Made by a program: the position numbers and the translations under genes | Source: Bin5 sp022821545 | GTDB taxonomy: Bacteria; Chloroflexota; Anaerolineae; Caldilineales; Caldilineaceae | Direction: 5' to 3' | NCBI GenBank assembly: GCA_963664085.2 | Contig: CAXXLO010000002.1 | Span: forward strand, 1,798,001 to 1,862,000 | DNA: 64,000 bases | In this document: in pieces, positions 17,903 through 26,126 of the stretch | Position numbering within the stretch: position 1 is the first letter of the stretch | Layout of the letters: the number at the start of each line of letters is the position of its first letter | The notes under the pieces: generated by a model | The model's database searches: none | Told to the model about the DNA's origin: nothing | Seen by the model: the letters and a program-made list of their open reading frames with translations, nothing else

Positions 17903-18002
17903 CGTTCTCCCTTGCGTCCTGTTTTCAGCACTCTTTAACATGCTCGACGCGCCTTTTCCAAGCAGAGGCGGCGAGGTAATCCCCGGAGGACTGATACAGC
18001 CC

Positions 18003-18032
18003 ATTATAGAACATATGTTCAATTCTTGTCAA
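18003..18032 (-). promoter_or_regulatory. recA promoter, perfect sigma-70 boxes
   Basis: On the minus strand a consensus TTGACA (18027-18032) and a consensus TATAAT (18003-18008) are separated by 18 bases. The last 12 spacer bases are the LexA box, abutting the -10. Confidence 0.9.
18009..18020. promoter_or_regulatory. LexA (SOS) box of recA
   Basis: GAACATATGTTC is a perfect 12-base palindrome matching the Gram-positive/Chloroflexota-type GAAC-N4-GTTC operator. It sits between the -35 and -10 of recA, where LexA would block RNA polymerase. Confidence 0.88.
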
Positions 18033-18181
18033 AATGTCTGCCTTGTCAGAACTGTGCCTGCTCGGGCAGATGCCCGGAACCGGCCAGGACCGGGCATCCG
18101 GCGGTACGCTATGCGGAGACGCGCAGGGGACCGGAATCCGTCATTACGCCCCCAACTTCGAATTCTTTCACTATCCGATTC

Positions 18182-18211
18182 TTGTCTTTTGAAGGTATCA
18201 CCGACTATAAT
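18182..18211 (+). promoter_or_regulatory. Candidate promoter for the 18346 hypothetical gene
   Basis: TTGTCT, an 18-base spacer and a consensus TATAAT (18206-18211). Transcription would start near 18218, about 128 bases before the ATG. Confidence 0.5.
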
Positions 18212-18345
18212 CCTCGCGCGATTCGGATCTCCTCATTTGGACTACGGATCTCAGCTACTTCAGACGTGAATAGAAAAACCTCCATTCCCACTTCAGAACT
18301 GACGCTGCAACTGTGCCCGACGGTGGCGCGTCATTTGGACTTGGC

Positions 18346-18687
18346 ATGAGTGTAAATCGTCGAAAACTGAACAGAGCCTGGGAAACGCTGCGGTCGTTGC
18401 CGATTCCTGCCATAGGCTCGGACCGCCTGGTCGACCTGCATGATGACCTGCTGCATTACGACACGGTGATTGCGCAGGAGATGCGGGAGTACTTGCGGGG
18501 GCGTGTCATCAATCGGATTCGTGTGCAGATCGACTGGGAGTTGGAGGAGACGCTGCGGTCGTTCAAGCCACAGTCCTCAGCGGAGATGGAATGCAGGCGA
18601 GAACTGCTACGCTACAAACGACGCATTGATGACGTAGTGCGCCAACTGCTCGTCGGCCAGCCGGAAGAACCCCCTGTCGAATCGTAG
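18346..18687 (+). CDS. Hypothetical protein, 113 residues
   Basis: Not recognised. From the ATG at 18346 it encodes 113 residues, mostly charged and helical, with Arg/Glu/Leu-rich heptads (for example LVDLHDDLLHYDTVIAQEM) and a short Pro/Glu tail. No signal peptide, membrane segment or cysteine cluster is present. Codon-position composition fits coding, and a good promoter lies 135 bases upstream. It is divergent from recA and converges on lysA with 27 bases between stops. A small cytoplasmic helical protein, possibly a regulator or scaffold, is all that can be said. Confidence 0.6.
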   Translation: MSVNRRKLNRAWETLRSLPIPAIGSDRLVDLHDDLLHYDTVIAQEMREYLRGRVINRIRVQIDWELEETLRSFKPQSSAEMECRRELLRYKRRIDDVVRQLLVGQPEEPPVES

Positions 18688-18714
18688 TGCGGCCGTTCTC
18701 GCCCCTTCGGCCCT

Positions 18715-20040
18715 TCAGACGATATCCCGCAGCAAGAGATCTTCGACCGTTTCGCGGCGCTGCGCCAGCTGCGCGACGCCCGCGCGCAGCATCACGACAG
18801 CCGGCCGCAAGGCTCCGTTGTAGTTGCTGGCCATCATGAGCTGGTAGGCGCCACAAACCGGAACGGCCAGCAGTTCCCCTGATTTGACGTCAGGCAATGG
18901 CAGATCCTCGATCAGCAGATCACCGCTCTCGCAGTATGGCCCGGCCAGCCAGGCGTTTTCTGAAATCGGCGCCCTGCTCAACGGGTCTGTGACAGGCAGC
19001 GCAGAATAGCGCGCCTGGTAGAGCGCCGGGCGGATATTGTCGGCCATTCCGCCGTCAAGCAGAAGCCAACGCCGACCCCCCGCTCGTTTGACAGTTCCTA
19101 CCTGATAGATGGCAACACCGGCGCGGGCGACGAGGCTGCGCCCCGGCTCCACCTGCAGACGCGGCAGGGGCAGGGCATAGGGCGACAGCTTCTCCGTCAG
19201 CGCCGCGGCAACTGTCGCGACGTATTGCTCGATCGACGGGTGGGGGAGATCCGCTTCATGGTAGGCGGCGCCCCAACCGCCTCCCGGGCTGAGAACTTGA
19301 GGCCACCAGTTGAGTTGTTTCTGCAAGCGGCCCATCAGATCGCACACCACATCGAGAGCGGGAAGCACCTGTTGGGCAGCGTGGAAATGCGATCCCTGGT
19401 GGAAGTGCAGTCCGGTCACGGGCAGGTCATAGCGCTGGCAGAACGCGATTGCCTCGACACACTGATCGGCATCCATCCCAAACTTGCTATCGTGCTGCCC
19501 TGTCTGGCGGAAATGATGCGTGTCCACCGCGTAACCTGGCCGTACCCGCAGCCAGAGCGCCGGCGCGCTGCCCCGGGCAGGCGCCAGTTGGGCGATGCGC
19601 TCCAACTCAGGAGGGTTGTCGACGACGAGGACGCCGGCGTAGGCGAGCCCGGCCTGCAGGTCCGCCCAACTCTTGTTGACGCCGTGCATCAGGAGCTGGG
19701 CGCGCGGGACACCGGCGGCGCGGGCGATGTGCATCTCACCGACGCCGGTACAGTCCAGAAGCAGGCCGTGCGCCGCCATCAGTCGGGCCATGGCCAGATT
19801 CAGAGATGCTTTGCCGGCATAAGTGATGCCTGCGGGGCCGGGATAACGGCGGCTGAGGGCATCTTGATAGGCCTCGACTGAGCTGTCAATGGTCTGAAGA
19901 TCATAGATATAGAGGGGTGTACCCCATTCGGCGGCCAGCCGGTCCAGGTCGCAGCCGCCAACATGCAGCGAGGGTCTGCCGCTTTTGTCGGGGCGCAGAG
20001 CAACGGTGTCGGGAAAGAGCGAGAGACGGTCGTGATACAT
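18715..20040 (-). CDS. lysA: Diaminopimelate decarboxylase
   Basis: 441 residues from the ATG at 20040, right after the transporter stop. The PLP lysine is in ITYAGKASLN near residue 75. The alanine-racemase-like barrel has HFHQGSHF near 195 and SPGGGWG near 235, and the C-terminal beta domain keeps GPYCESGDLL. The enzyme converts meso-diaminopimelate to lysine. It lies eight bases after a DMT-family transporter gene, so the two are co-transcribed. An arginine/ornithine decarboxylase of the same fold is less likely given the sequence layout. Confidence 0.9.
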   Translation of the reverse strand: MYHDRLSLFPDTVALRPDKSGRPSLHVGGCDLDRLAAEWGTPLYIYDLQTIDSSVEAYQDALSRRYPGPAGITYAGKASLNLAMARLMAAHGLLLDCTGVGEMHIARAAGVPRAQLLMHGVNKSWADLQAGLAYAGVLVVDNPPELERIAQLAPARGSAPALWLRVRPGYAVDTHHFRQTGQHDSKFGMDADQCVEAIAFCQRYDLPVTGLHFHQGSHFHAAQQVLPALDVVCDLMGRLQKQLNWWPQVLSPGGGWGAAYHEADLPHPSIEQYVATVAAALTEKLSPYALPLPRLQVEPGRSLVARAGVAIYQVGTVKRAGGRRWLLLDGGMADNIRPALYQARYSALPVTDPLSRAPISENAWLAGPYCESGDLLIEDLPLPDVKSGELLAVPVCGAYQLMMASNYNGALRPAVVMLRAGVAQLAQRRETVEDLLLRDIV

Positions 20041-20048
20041 TGCAGAAA

Positions 20049-20966
20049 CTATAGAAGCACCATGAGGATTCCGCTGATCGTAATCAGGCCGCCGATTATG
20101 CCATTGAAAGAAGGGATCTCGCGCAGCAGGAGCGCTCCCAGCAGGACACCGCCCAGCACCTCCTGCGTAGCGATGAGATTGACATAGGTGGCATTCACCC
20201 GACGCAGAGCCGCGTTGTAGAGGGTGTGGCCGCATGCCAGTGGGAAGACGCCGAGGCCGACGATGCTGGCGACGGCGGGCCAGCTGAAGCTGCCGGGGGT
20301 ATGGGCTGTCGCCGCGGCTGGAAGCAGCCAGAGCGCAGCCAGTAAGTAGACTGCCCCGGCGTAGACCAACAGTGGGAAACGCTGCCGCTGACTGCGGCCG
20401 GCAATGCTGTAGATGGCGTAGGTGACGGCGCTTCCCAGTGCCAGCAGATCACCGATCAACGTGCGGCTGGTGAAGTTGTACGATGCGCTGCCGCTTTGCT
20501 GGACGAGCGCAAGAACCGGCTCGAACCCAGACAGGACGGCCACGCCGAGGACAGCTACAAGGATGCCCAGCCATTTGCGTTTCGACAGTGGTTCGCGGAG
20601 CGCGAAGCGGGAGAGCAGCGCGACCCAGATGGGCGCGGTATACATAATCGCCAGGCTATTGGTGATCGTCGTAAACTCAAGAGAATAGGCGTAGAAAAAG
20701 AAGTGGAGTGCGGCGACCAGCCCGACGAGAACAAGACGAGGCCAATTGGACGAGAGGAGGCCGCGCCCATTCGAGGCGCCCCACCCACCGCGGCTGCGGA
20801 GGAGAACCACGCCGGATACGACAATGCCGGCGACCAGGAGGCGACCGGCTGCGATCTCGAACGAGGTTACCGAGCGGGCGGCCCACCGCACCAGCACGGG
20901 GCTGGTACTGAAGAAGAGGACGGCGATCGCTACCAGAGCCAGCCCGCGACGTTCTTCGACTGTCAC
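20049..20966 (-). CDS. EamA/DMT-family transporter
   Basis: 305 residues with about ten hydrophobic segments in two EamA repeats, beginning VAIAVLFFSTSPVLVRWAA. The second repeat begins around residue 165 (LIGDLLALGSAVTYAIYSI). DMT proteins move metabolites, often amino acids or their precursors, across the inner membrane. Coupling to lysA eight bases downstream suggests an amino-acid-related substrate, which is inference. The next upstream gene, a tiny membrane protein, is on the same strand 66 bases away. Confidence 0.85.
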   Translation of the reverse strand: MTVEERRGLALVAIAVLFFSTSPVLVRWAARSVTSFEIAAGRLLVAGIVVSGVVLLRSRGGWGASNGRGLLSSNWPRLVLVGLVAALHFFFYAYSLEFTTITNSLAIMYTAPIWVALLSRFALREPLSKRKWLGILVAVLGVAVLSGFEPVLALVQQSGSASYNFTSRTLIGDLLALGSAVTYAIYSIAGRSQRQRFPLLVYAGAVYLLAALWLLPAAATAHTPGSFSWPAVASIVGLGVFPLACGHTLYNAALRRVNATYVNLIATQEVLGGVLLGALLLREIPSFNGIIGGLITISGILMVLL

Positions 20967-21032
20967 GGATTCGACCCAGACTGTGCGCGGGCGTCAAACC
21001 TGCGCTTTCCGGGGTGGAGATCTGTGGCCGCT

Positions 21033-21164
21033 CTAGGGAGCGGCGGGCGTAATCGCCACGTAGACAAGGCTCAACACCATACTGAGCGCGATCAGCAGGC
21101 TGAGAAAGTAGAATATCTTTTCGTTGCGGCTCAAGCGGCGGCGTCTGCCCCGTCTACGGCTCAT
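21033..21164 (-). CDS. Small single-pass membrane protein, 43 residues
   Basis: ATG at 21164 with GGAAAGGGA upstream. The N-terminus is extremely basic (nine Arg in the first 13 residues), followed by SRNEKIFYFLSLLIALSMV, one clear transmembrane helix (about 17-38), and a short TPAAP end. The positive-inside rule puts the Arg-rich end in the cytoplasm. I recall similar tiny Arg-rich membrane proteins in other Chloroflexota genomes but cannot name a function. It lies upstream of the DMT transporter-lysA pair and may be co-transcribed. Confidence 0.65.
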   Translation of the reverse strand: MSRRRGRRRRLSRNEKIFYFLSLLIALSMVLSLVYVAITPAAP

Positions 21165-21311
21165 GCGCAGTCCCTTTCCGACCGAAATTCAAGAGATGGG
21201 ATTGATGAATATTAACTTCGCAGCTCAGATTGAGTCCCATCAGCCTCAAGAATCATAGTCGAAATCGGACTGTGGATCAAGGCGCCTGTGTGTTTGTAAC
21301 AGGTACGGCGC

Positions 21312-23690
21312 TCACTCGATGCGCAGTGGGCCGAGGAGCAGCCGGTCCTCTTGCGCCGGGTTGATCCTGTCGAGCACGCGCAGGCGTTGAAAATCGGGCC
21401 GGGTGTACAGGCCGATCTCGATCTGATAGAGTCCCGGGGGAGCGTTCAAGGGGACAGTGAAAGTGTGCATGGTCGCAACTGTCTCGCCGGCGGCCCAGCT
21501 CTCAGTCGGCGGGGACGGCTGCAAATCGGAGCCGCCGAACATTTCGAAGTTGTCGGTCAGCAGATGGGCGAAGACCGTATAGGATTTGACCACCTGTCCT
21601 GATGCGGCCCAGTACAGGATAACGGACATTTCGTCGCCCGGAACCGGGGTCCGGGTATTGAAGCTATAGCCGGCCAGGGTGATGTTGTCGTCAAACTGCA
21701 CGTGCAGTGGAATGGGGATGATATGGCCCCTGTCCTGGGAAACGTCTGCCTTCCCGCCTGGTTCGCAGTCTGCAACGGTGAATCCAGCGGGGCAGATGAT
21801 CACCTCGCCGAACGAATAGCCTGTGCCGCCGTCGACCTGGGGCAGACGTTCGCCGCTGCGGTGGTCGTAGAAGCCCACCTGCCAACTGGCCCGATTCGGT
21901 GTATGGACCGTCTCCGGAATTGCAACGGTATAGCTGTCGAGGAGAAGGCGGCCCGGCTGCCAGCCGCTGGTCGGGCGCAACCCGCCGCCGGGCATCGTAT
22001 CCAGTTGCGCGACGGTCAGACCTGTGCCGTCCACGAGATGGATGAAAAGTGACCAGTCATCGGTCAACGGGGCGTTGGTCAAGTACGCCAGATCCACCTG
22101 CACTTCGTCACCGGGGAATACGGTCTGCACTCGAAAATCTGTTTCATTTGCCTGCTCTTGCCGACCGTATTCCAGTGCGGCCGCATGCTGTAAATGAATC
22201 TCGGAGTTTCCGGCGAGAAAGAGGGAGTGGGGCGCCGGGGAGACAGCAGTGTTCGCATCGCTGTCAGGAACTGACATCGGTGGGGGCCTGTAGGCAGGCT
22301 GGATCAGAAAGAAGGGTGTAGCCAGCGTGAGCAGTCCGAGGGCAGAGGTGACACTCCAGCCGATTCTGTGGCCGAATCTGCTGCCCCATCCTGTCCAGCC
22401 ATACGTCCAGAGCAGCGCCAGGGCGGGCAGCGCGGCGAAGAAGTAACGTCCCTGGGCGGCCGGCGCGACGCGCATAAAGCGCAGCCAGGAGATGGTCAAA
22501 ACGAGCAGCCACAGGATGAGGAAGGCGTGAGGCACGCGGGGGGAGAAGCGGGTTGCACGGCGGGCGTCGCCGGTGCGCGCTTCCCGGGCGATATGAAACA
22601 GCAGCCCAAGCGCGACGACGGCGGCGGCGACACGCAACCCCAGGTAGACCCAGGCTGGGTAAGGCAGGTTGAGCCAGCCAAACAGCCCCCAGAAGGAGCG
22701 TTCCAGCCCTCCCAACTCGCTCAGGATCTGCGACGGGCCAGCCGGAATGACCCGTAACAGGATGTTCGCTTCCCACATTTCCCAGGCCAGCGGGTCGCCG
22801 TAGAGCCGCCAGTTGCGCAGGTACCACCAGCCGGCGAGCAGGATTGCGGGAACGGCCGTCCATAGGGTGGCATCGAAGATGGGGCGTAGGTTGCGGTTCC
22901 GCCAGGCCAGCCACAGAACTGCGATGGCAGAGACGCCGACGAGGCCCAGCCCACTTAGTTTGGAGAGCAGCGCCAGGCCAAGCGCAGCGCCGAGTTTCAG
23001 TAGGCGGCTGCGTTGCGGACGCCCTCCCTCTACCATCATCTCGGTCAGTTGCCAGAGGACAAGCGCGGCGGCTGCATTGACGGCGTTGTCATTGCTGACG
23101 GAGGCGCTGATGAAGGCAAATTGGGGCAGGAAGGCCGCGAAGGCGGCGCCGAGCAGGGCATTCTGCGGGGGGAGAAGGAGATGAAGGGTGCGGTAGACCG
23201 CATAGACGGTCACTGCGCCGAGGAAGACGGAGAAGAGACGGGCGACATGCAGGGCCAGAATCGATCGGCTCCAGGGGAAGCGTTCCGTCTGCTGGTGGTG
23301 GATCAGATAGTTGCGATTGATGGCGGTATCGGGTCGACCGACGGCGCGGTGGGGGTTGGCGCGCGCAAAAAGTTCAGGGAAGTCGGACTGATCGATCAGC
23401 ACGGTAAGCAGAGCCGCAGCGGCGTAGTAGGCAGGCGCCTGTGTGCCCTGCTGCCGCCAGAGGGCGTGGGTCTTCGGTTCTGTGACCGGCAGCGTCCGCT
23501 GCGTCACCAGATGTTGAACAAAGGCAAAATGCCAGATTTCGTCGGGCGCTTCGAATGGCGGGGTGACAATGCTGAACAGGCTGGCAAGAAGGAAGTAGAG
23601 CGCCAACAGATGGCGAATCGTGGGGCGAACAACAGGGAGAGCAAGAGCGAATCGGCGCGGCGCCTCCCCCGTTTCACGGGATTGGGACAT
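21312..23690 (-). CDS. GT39/DUF2142-like membrane glycosyltransferase
   Basis: 792 residues. The N-terminal half is polytopic (about 10-12 helices) and has TPPFEAPDEIWHFAF near residue 44, the acidic DE motif in the first external loop of lipid-linked sugar transferases (GT39/ArnT/DUF2142 group). The C-terminal third, from about residue 500, is extracytoplasmic beta-rich sequence. A role in transferring a polyprenyl-phosphate-linked sugar to lipid or protein outside the membrane is likely. The start is immediately after the GT2 stop (TAA directly followed by ATG), so the pair probably works as donor maker plus transferase. Confidence 0.8.
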   Translation of the reverse strand: MSQSRETGEAPRRFALALPVVRPTIRHLLALYFLLASLFSIVTPPFEAPDEIWHFAFVQHLVTQRTLPVTEPKTHALWRQQGTQAPAYYAAAALLTVLIDQSDFPELFARANPHRAVGRPDTAINRNYLIHHQQTERFPWSRSILALHVARLFSVFLGAVTVYAVYRTLHLLLPPQNALLGAAFAAFLPQFAFISASVSNDNAVNAAAALVLWQLTEMMVEGGRPQRSRLLKLGAALGLALLSKLSGLGLVGVSAIAVLWLAWRNRNLRPIFDATLWTAVPAILLAGWWYLRNWRLYGDPLAWEMWEANILLRVIPAGPSQILSELGGLERSFWGLFGWLNLPYPAWVYLGLRVAAAVVALGLLFHIAREARTGDARRATRFSPRVPHAFLILWLLVLTISWLRFMRVAPAAQGRYFFAALPALALLWTYGWTGWGSRFGHRIGWSVTSALGLLTLATPFFLIQPAYRPPPMSVPDSDANTAVSPAPHSLFLAGNSEIHLQHAAALEYGRQEQANETDFRVQTVFPGDEVQVDLAYLTNAPLTDDWSLFIHLVDGTGLTVAQLDTMPGGGLRPTSGWQPGRLLLDSYTVAIPETVHTPNRASWQVGFYDHRSGERLPQVDGGTGYSFGEVIICPAGFTVADCEPGGKADVSQDRGHIIPIPLHVQFDDNITLAGYSFNTRTPVPGDEMSVILYWAASGQVVKSYTVFAHLLTDNFEMFGGSDLQPSPPTESWAAGETVATMHTFTVPLNAPPGLYQIEIGLYTRPDFQRLRVLDRINPAQEDRLLLGPLRIE

Positions 23691-24599
23691 TTACCTGGAG
23701 TTGGCTTTCGGTATCTGTTCTCCTGGCCCGGATAGCTTATGAGAACCGGGGGAATTCGTCTCCTCGGCGATATTGCCGCTCTGTTCCAGGCTCTCTGTAT
23801 TGACGCTCCCTGCATTGACGCGCCCTGCAGTCCGTCTTGGCGGCCGCCAGATGAAGAGATAGTAGAGCCAGCTCTTGACAAACTGGAACCAGACATCCAA
23901 CACCCGAAAATTGGACTCTCCATTAGAGCGCACATATTCGTGGGTCGCGACTTCGCAGATCCGATACCCGCTGCGCACGGTCTTGATTACCATCTCCTGC
24001 TCGATCGTCGGTATCTCCGATTCCAGCGCCAGGCTGCGCGCTACCTCGGCCCGGATCGCCCGGAATCCATTCTGCGAGTCGGTCAGGCGCACTCCCTGGG
24101 TATAATTGATGCTGAGTGTGATGACCTGGCTGCCGAAGAGACGGACGAACTGATTGATGGTGGCGTGCAACTCGTCGCTCCCTCCCAACATGCGGGAGCC
24201 GGATACGTGATCGGCGTTGCCGGCGATGATCGGCTGGACGAGCGCGGGAATATCGCGCGGGTCGTGGGAGCCATCGGCGTCGATAAAGACGAGGATATCG
24301 CCGCTGGCGTGGGCGATGCCGACGCGCAGGGCGTCGCCTTTGCCTTTTCCGTTATCCAGCAGGACGGTGGCGCCCAGTTCGGCGGCGATGGCCCGGGTAT
24401 CGTCGCAGCTATGGCCGTCGACGACCAGCAGTTCGTCGGCATGGGGCGCGGCCCATTCGAGCACGGGGCGGATGTTGCGCCCCTCGTTGCGGCAGGGCAC
24501 GATCACCGAAATTTGAACCTCACGACCATCCGGCCCCTGGCGTGTGATGGCACTGGGCCGGGCGGGCTGGGTATACCAGTTGGGCAGGTTATCCGTCAT
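23691..24599 (-). CDS. GT2 family polyprenyl-phosphate sugar synthase-like glycosyltransferase
   Basis: 302 residues from the ATG at 24599. An ATG at 24650 would sit inside the promoter region, so it is not used. The GT-A fold has ISVIVPCRNEGRN, LLVVDGHSCDDT and VFIDADGSHD (DxD metal site), then the dolichol-phosphate-mannose-synthase-like middle with TDSQNGFRAIR. The C-terminal part ends in an amphipathic region and a polar tail. It most likely charges a polyprenyl phosphate with a sugar for the adjacent GT39-like enzyme. Confidence 0.87.
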   Translation of the reverse strand: MTDNLPNWYTQPARPSAITRQGPDGREVQISVIVPCRNEGRNIRPVLEWAAPHADELLVVDGHSCDDTRAIAAELGATVLLDNGKGKGDALRVGIAHASGDILVFIDADGSHDPRDIPALVQPIIAGNADHVSGSRMLGGSDELHATINQFVRLFGSQVITLSINYTQGVRLTDSQNGFRAIRAEVARSLALESEIPTIEQEMVIKTVRSGYRICEVATHEYVRSNGESNFRVLDVWFQFVKSWLYYLFIWRPPRRTAGRVNAGSVNTESLEQSGNIAEETNSPGSHKLSGPGEQIPKANSR

Positions 24600-24650
24600 G
24601 GACTGTCCCAGGAAAATAAATTGGCTGCCGTTTGAACGCCGATGGGCCAT

Positions 24651-24679
24651 ACTTTATCAGTATTCAATATCGATGCCAA
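24651..24679 (-). promoter_or_regulatory. Candidate promoter for the GT2-GT39 pair
   Basis: Minus strand TTGGCA (24674-24679), a 17-base spacer, then TAAAGT (24651-24656). The start near 24644 excludes the ATG at 24650 and supports the one at 24599. Confidence 0.5.
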
Positions 24680-24705
24680 GCCTCGGCGCCAACATTCCGC
24701 CGGAA

Positions 24706-24734
24706 TTGACCGGCAACAGACGATGCAGTAGAGT
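24706..24734 (+). promoter_or_regulatory. Candidate promoter for mazG
   Basis: TTGACC (24706-24711), a 17-base spacer, TAGAGT (24729-24734). It is divergent from, and 27 bases away from, the GT2 promoter. Transcription would begin about 80 bases before mazG. Confidence 0.5.
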
Positions 24735-24820
24735 AGAGTGCATAGCTGTCGGTAACTGAATGCAGATTCCCCTCGCTCAGAGATAGGTTCAGGCAGTCCA
24801 ATCGACCGGATCGGCGGACC

Positions 24821-25858
24821 ATGACCATAAGTGATCCAATCAGGGCGGCGGCAGAGGCGGCGCAGTCCGTCGGCATTGACCCGCACGAGGGTATGCAGCT
24901 CATCGGCGCGGCCCATCTGGCCGACCGCCATCATCCACCTTTCGACCTGGGGCGGCCGGCGATAGTGCTTGACATCGCCGATGAGCCAGCTGCGCAGGCT
25001 ATCTGTGCGGTGCTGGGCAACGCCTACCCTGACGACCACCCGCTACAGCTCATCTGCCTGGACGGGAATGGTACTCGCCGTGCGCGAACTGTGCCGCTTG
25101 TAGAACTTGATGAGCCACCCGAAATTGGCGAGGGCGCCTGCCTGTACGTACCCCCTCTGCCCCGCAGCAGCTATGCCGATCTGCAGGAGGTGATGGCGCA
25201 CTTGCGCGCGCCCTACGGCTGCCCTTGGGACCGGGAGCAGACTCTGGCGAGCACGCGCGCCTTTTTGCTTGACGAAGTAGCCGAGGCGCTGGAGGCGATG
25301 GACGCCGAAGATGAGGCGCATGTCGCCGAGGAGTTGGGCGATGTGCTCGGGATCATCGCGATGATCGCGCAGATCGCGACCGAAGAGAGCCGCTTCCAGA
25401 TGGCCGACGTAGTGCGGATTAGCGTCGAAAAGCTCATCCGCCGCCACCCACACGTTTTCGGCGAAGATGACATTGACGATATGGAACAGCTCTTTACGCG
25501 CTGGGAAGAGATCAAAGCGGAAGAGCGTGCGGCCCAGGACAGACCGGCGCGCGGCCCATTGGATGCCGTGCCGGCGGCATTGCCGGCGCTGCGCAAGGCG
25601 CGTGAAATGCAATCCAAGGCCGACAAGGTCGGTCTTCTCGACCACGCCATGCTGGCGGAAAGCGATCCTGAGTTGCAGGGCCTGTTGCCGGCGGGTAGCG
25701 ATGAGGAAAGGCTGGGTAGGCTGCTGTGGCGCCTGGTCGCCCTGGCGGAAAGGCGCGGCCTGGACGCGGAGGACGCGCTGCGCTCCTTCACAGGGCGTTG
25801 GCGCACACAGATCACAGAGAAATGTGAGGGAGAGAAGAGAGCTGGTAGGAGGGCATAG
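24821..25858 (+). CDS. mazG: MazG-family nucleotide pyrophosphohydrolase
   Basis: 345 residues. From about residue 120, APYGCPWDREQT and a helical domain with LLDEVAEALEAMDAEDEAHVAEELGDVLG (four Glu/Asp metal ligands) are the MazG core, followed by RHPHVFG and a second MazG-like part. MazG hydrolyses NTPs and dNTPs to monophosphates. The first about 110 residues (IDPHEGMQLIGAAHLA, then PDDHPLQL) resemble the C-terminal half of the tetrapyrrole-methylase-like domain of YabN-type fusions, with the SAM-binding half missing. It has its own promoter and precedes a tRNA gene. Confidence 0.9.
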   Translation: MTISDPIRAAAEAAQSVGIDPHEGMQLIGAAHLADRHHPPFDLGRPAIVLDIADEPAAQAICAVLGNAYPDDHPLQLICLDGNGTRRARTVPLVELDEPPEIGEGACLYVPPLPRSSYADLQEVMAHLRAPYGCPWDREQTLASTRAFLLDEVAEALEAMDAEDEAHVAEELGDVLGIIAMIAQIATEESRFQMADVVRISVEKLIRRHPHVFGEDDIDDMEQLFTRWEEIKAEERAAQDRPARGPLDAVPAALPALRKAREMQSKADKVGLLDHAMLAESDPELQGLLPAGSDEERLGRLLWRLVALAERRGLDAEDALRSFTGRWRTQITEKCEGEKRAGRRA

Positions 25859-25916
25859 TGAGATCCTGTCAGCATGGCTGTTGACTGGGAATTCACTCTT
25901 GAACCAGCACCTGCTT

Positions 25917-25946
25917 TTGAAGATAGGGGGCTGATCGTGCTATACT
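25917..25946 (+). promoter_or_regulatory. Promoter of tRNA-Arg
   Basis: TTGAAG (25917-25922), an 18-base spacer, TATACT (25941-25946). The expected start is only a few bases before the mature tRNA. Confidence 0.6.
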
Positions 25947-25961
25947 TTGGCGTGCTTTTTT

Positions 25962-26035
25962 GCCCCGGTAGCTCAGTGGATCAGAGCATCTGACTTCGGA
26001 TCAGAGGGTCGTGGGTTCGAATCCTACCCGGGGTG
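25962..26035 (+). tRNA. tRNA-Arg (anticodon UCG)
   Basis: A 74-base cloverleaf. The acceptor stem GCCCCGG pairs with CCGGGGT (one G-U at the first pair), the D arm is GCTC/GAGC, the anticodon stem TCTGA/TCAGA encloses loop CTTCGGA giving anticodon TCG, and the T arm GTGGG/CCTAC contains TTCGAAT. CCA is not encoded. Confidence 0.95.
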
Positions 26036-26045
26036 CTCACGTATA

Positions 26046-26062
26046 CGGCCTTTCCGAGGCCG
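26046..26062 (+). terminator. Hairpin after tRNA-Arg, possible terminator
   Basis: CGGCCT and AGGCCG form a six-base stem around TTCCG, 10 bases after the tRNA. There is no T run, so intrinsic termination is doubtful. Confidence 0.3.
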
Positions 26063-26126
26063 ACCAGACTTGCCCTTGTTCCAAGGCCGCCCCGCGCTCT
26101 CTTCAGTTCAGAAGAGGCGCCGCAGC

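Larger units (their letters stand above)
17903..18345. other. 443-base divergent intergenic region between recA and a hypothetical gene
   Basis: This holds the recA SOS promoter and LexA box (18003-18032, minus strand) and a promoter reading the other way (18182-18211). The recA leader is about 100 bases. No further genes were seen. Confidence 0.7.
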
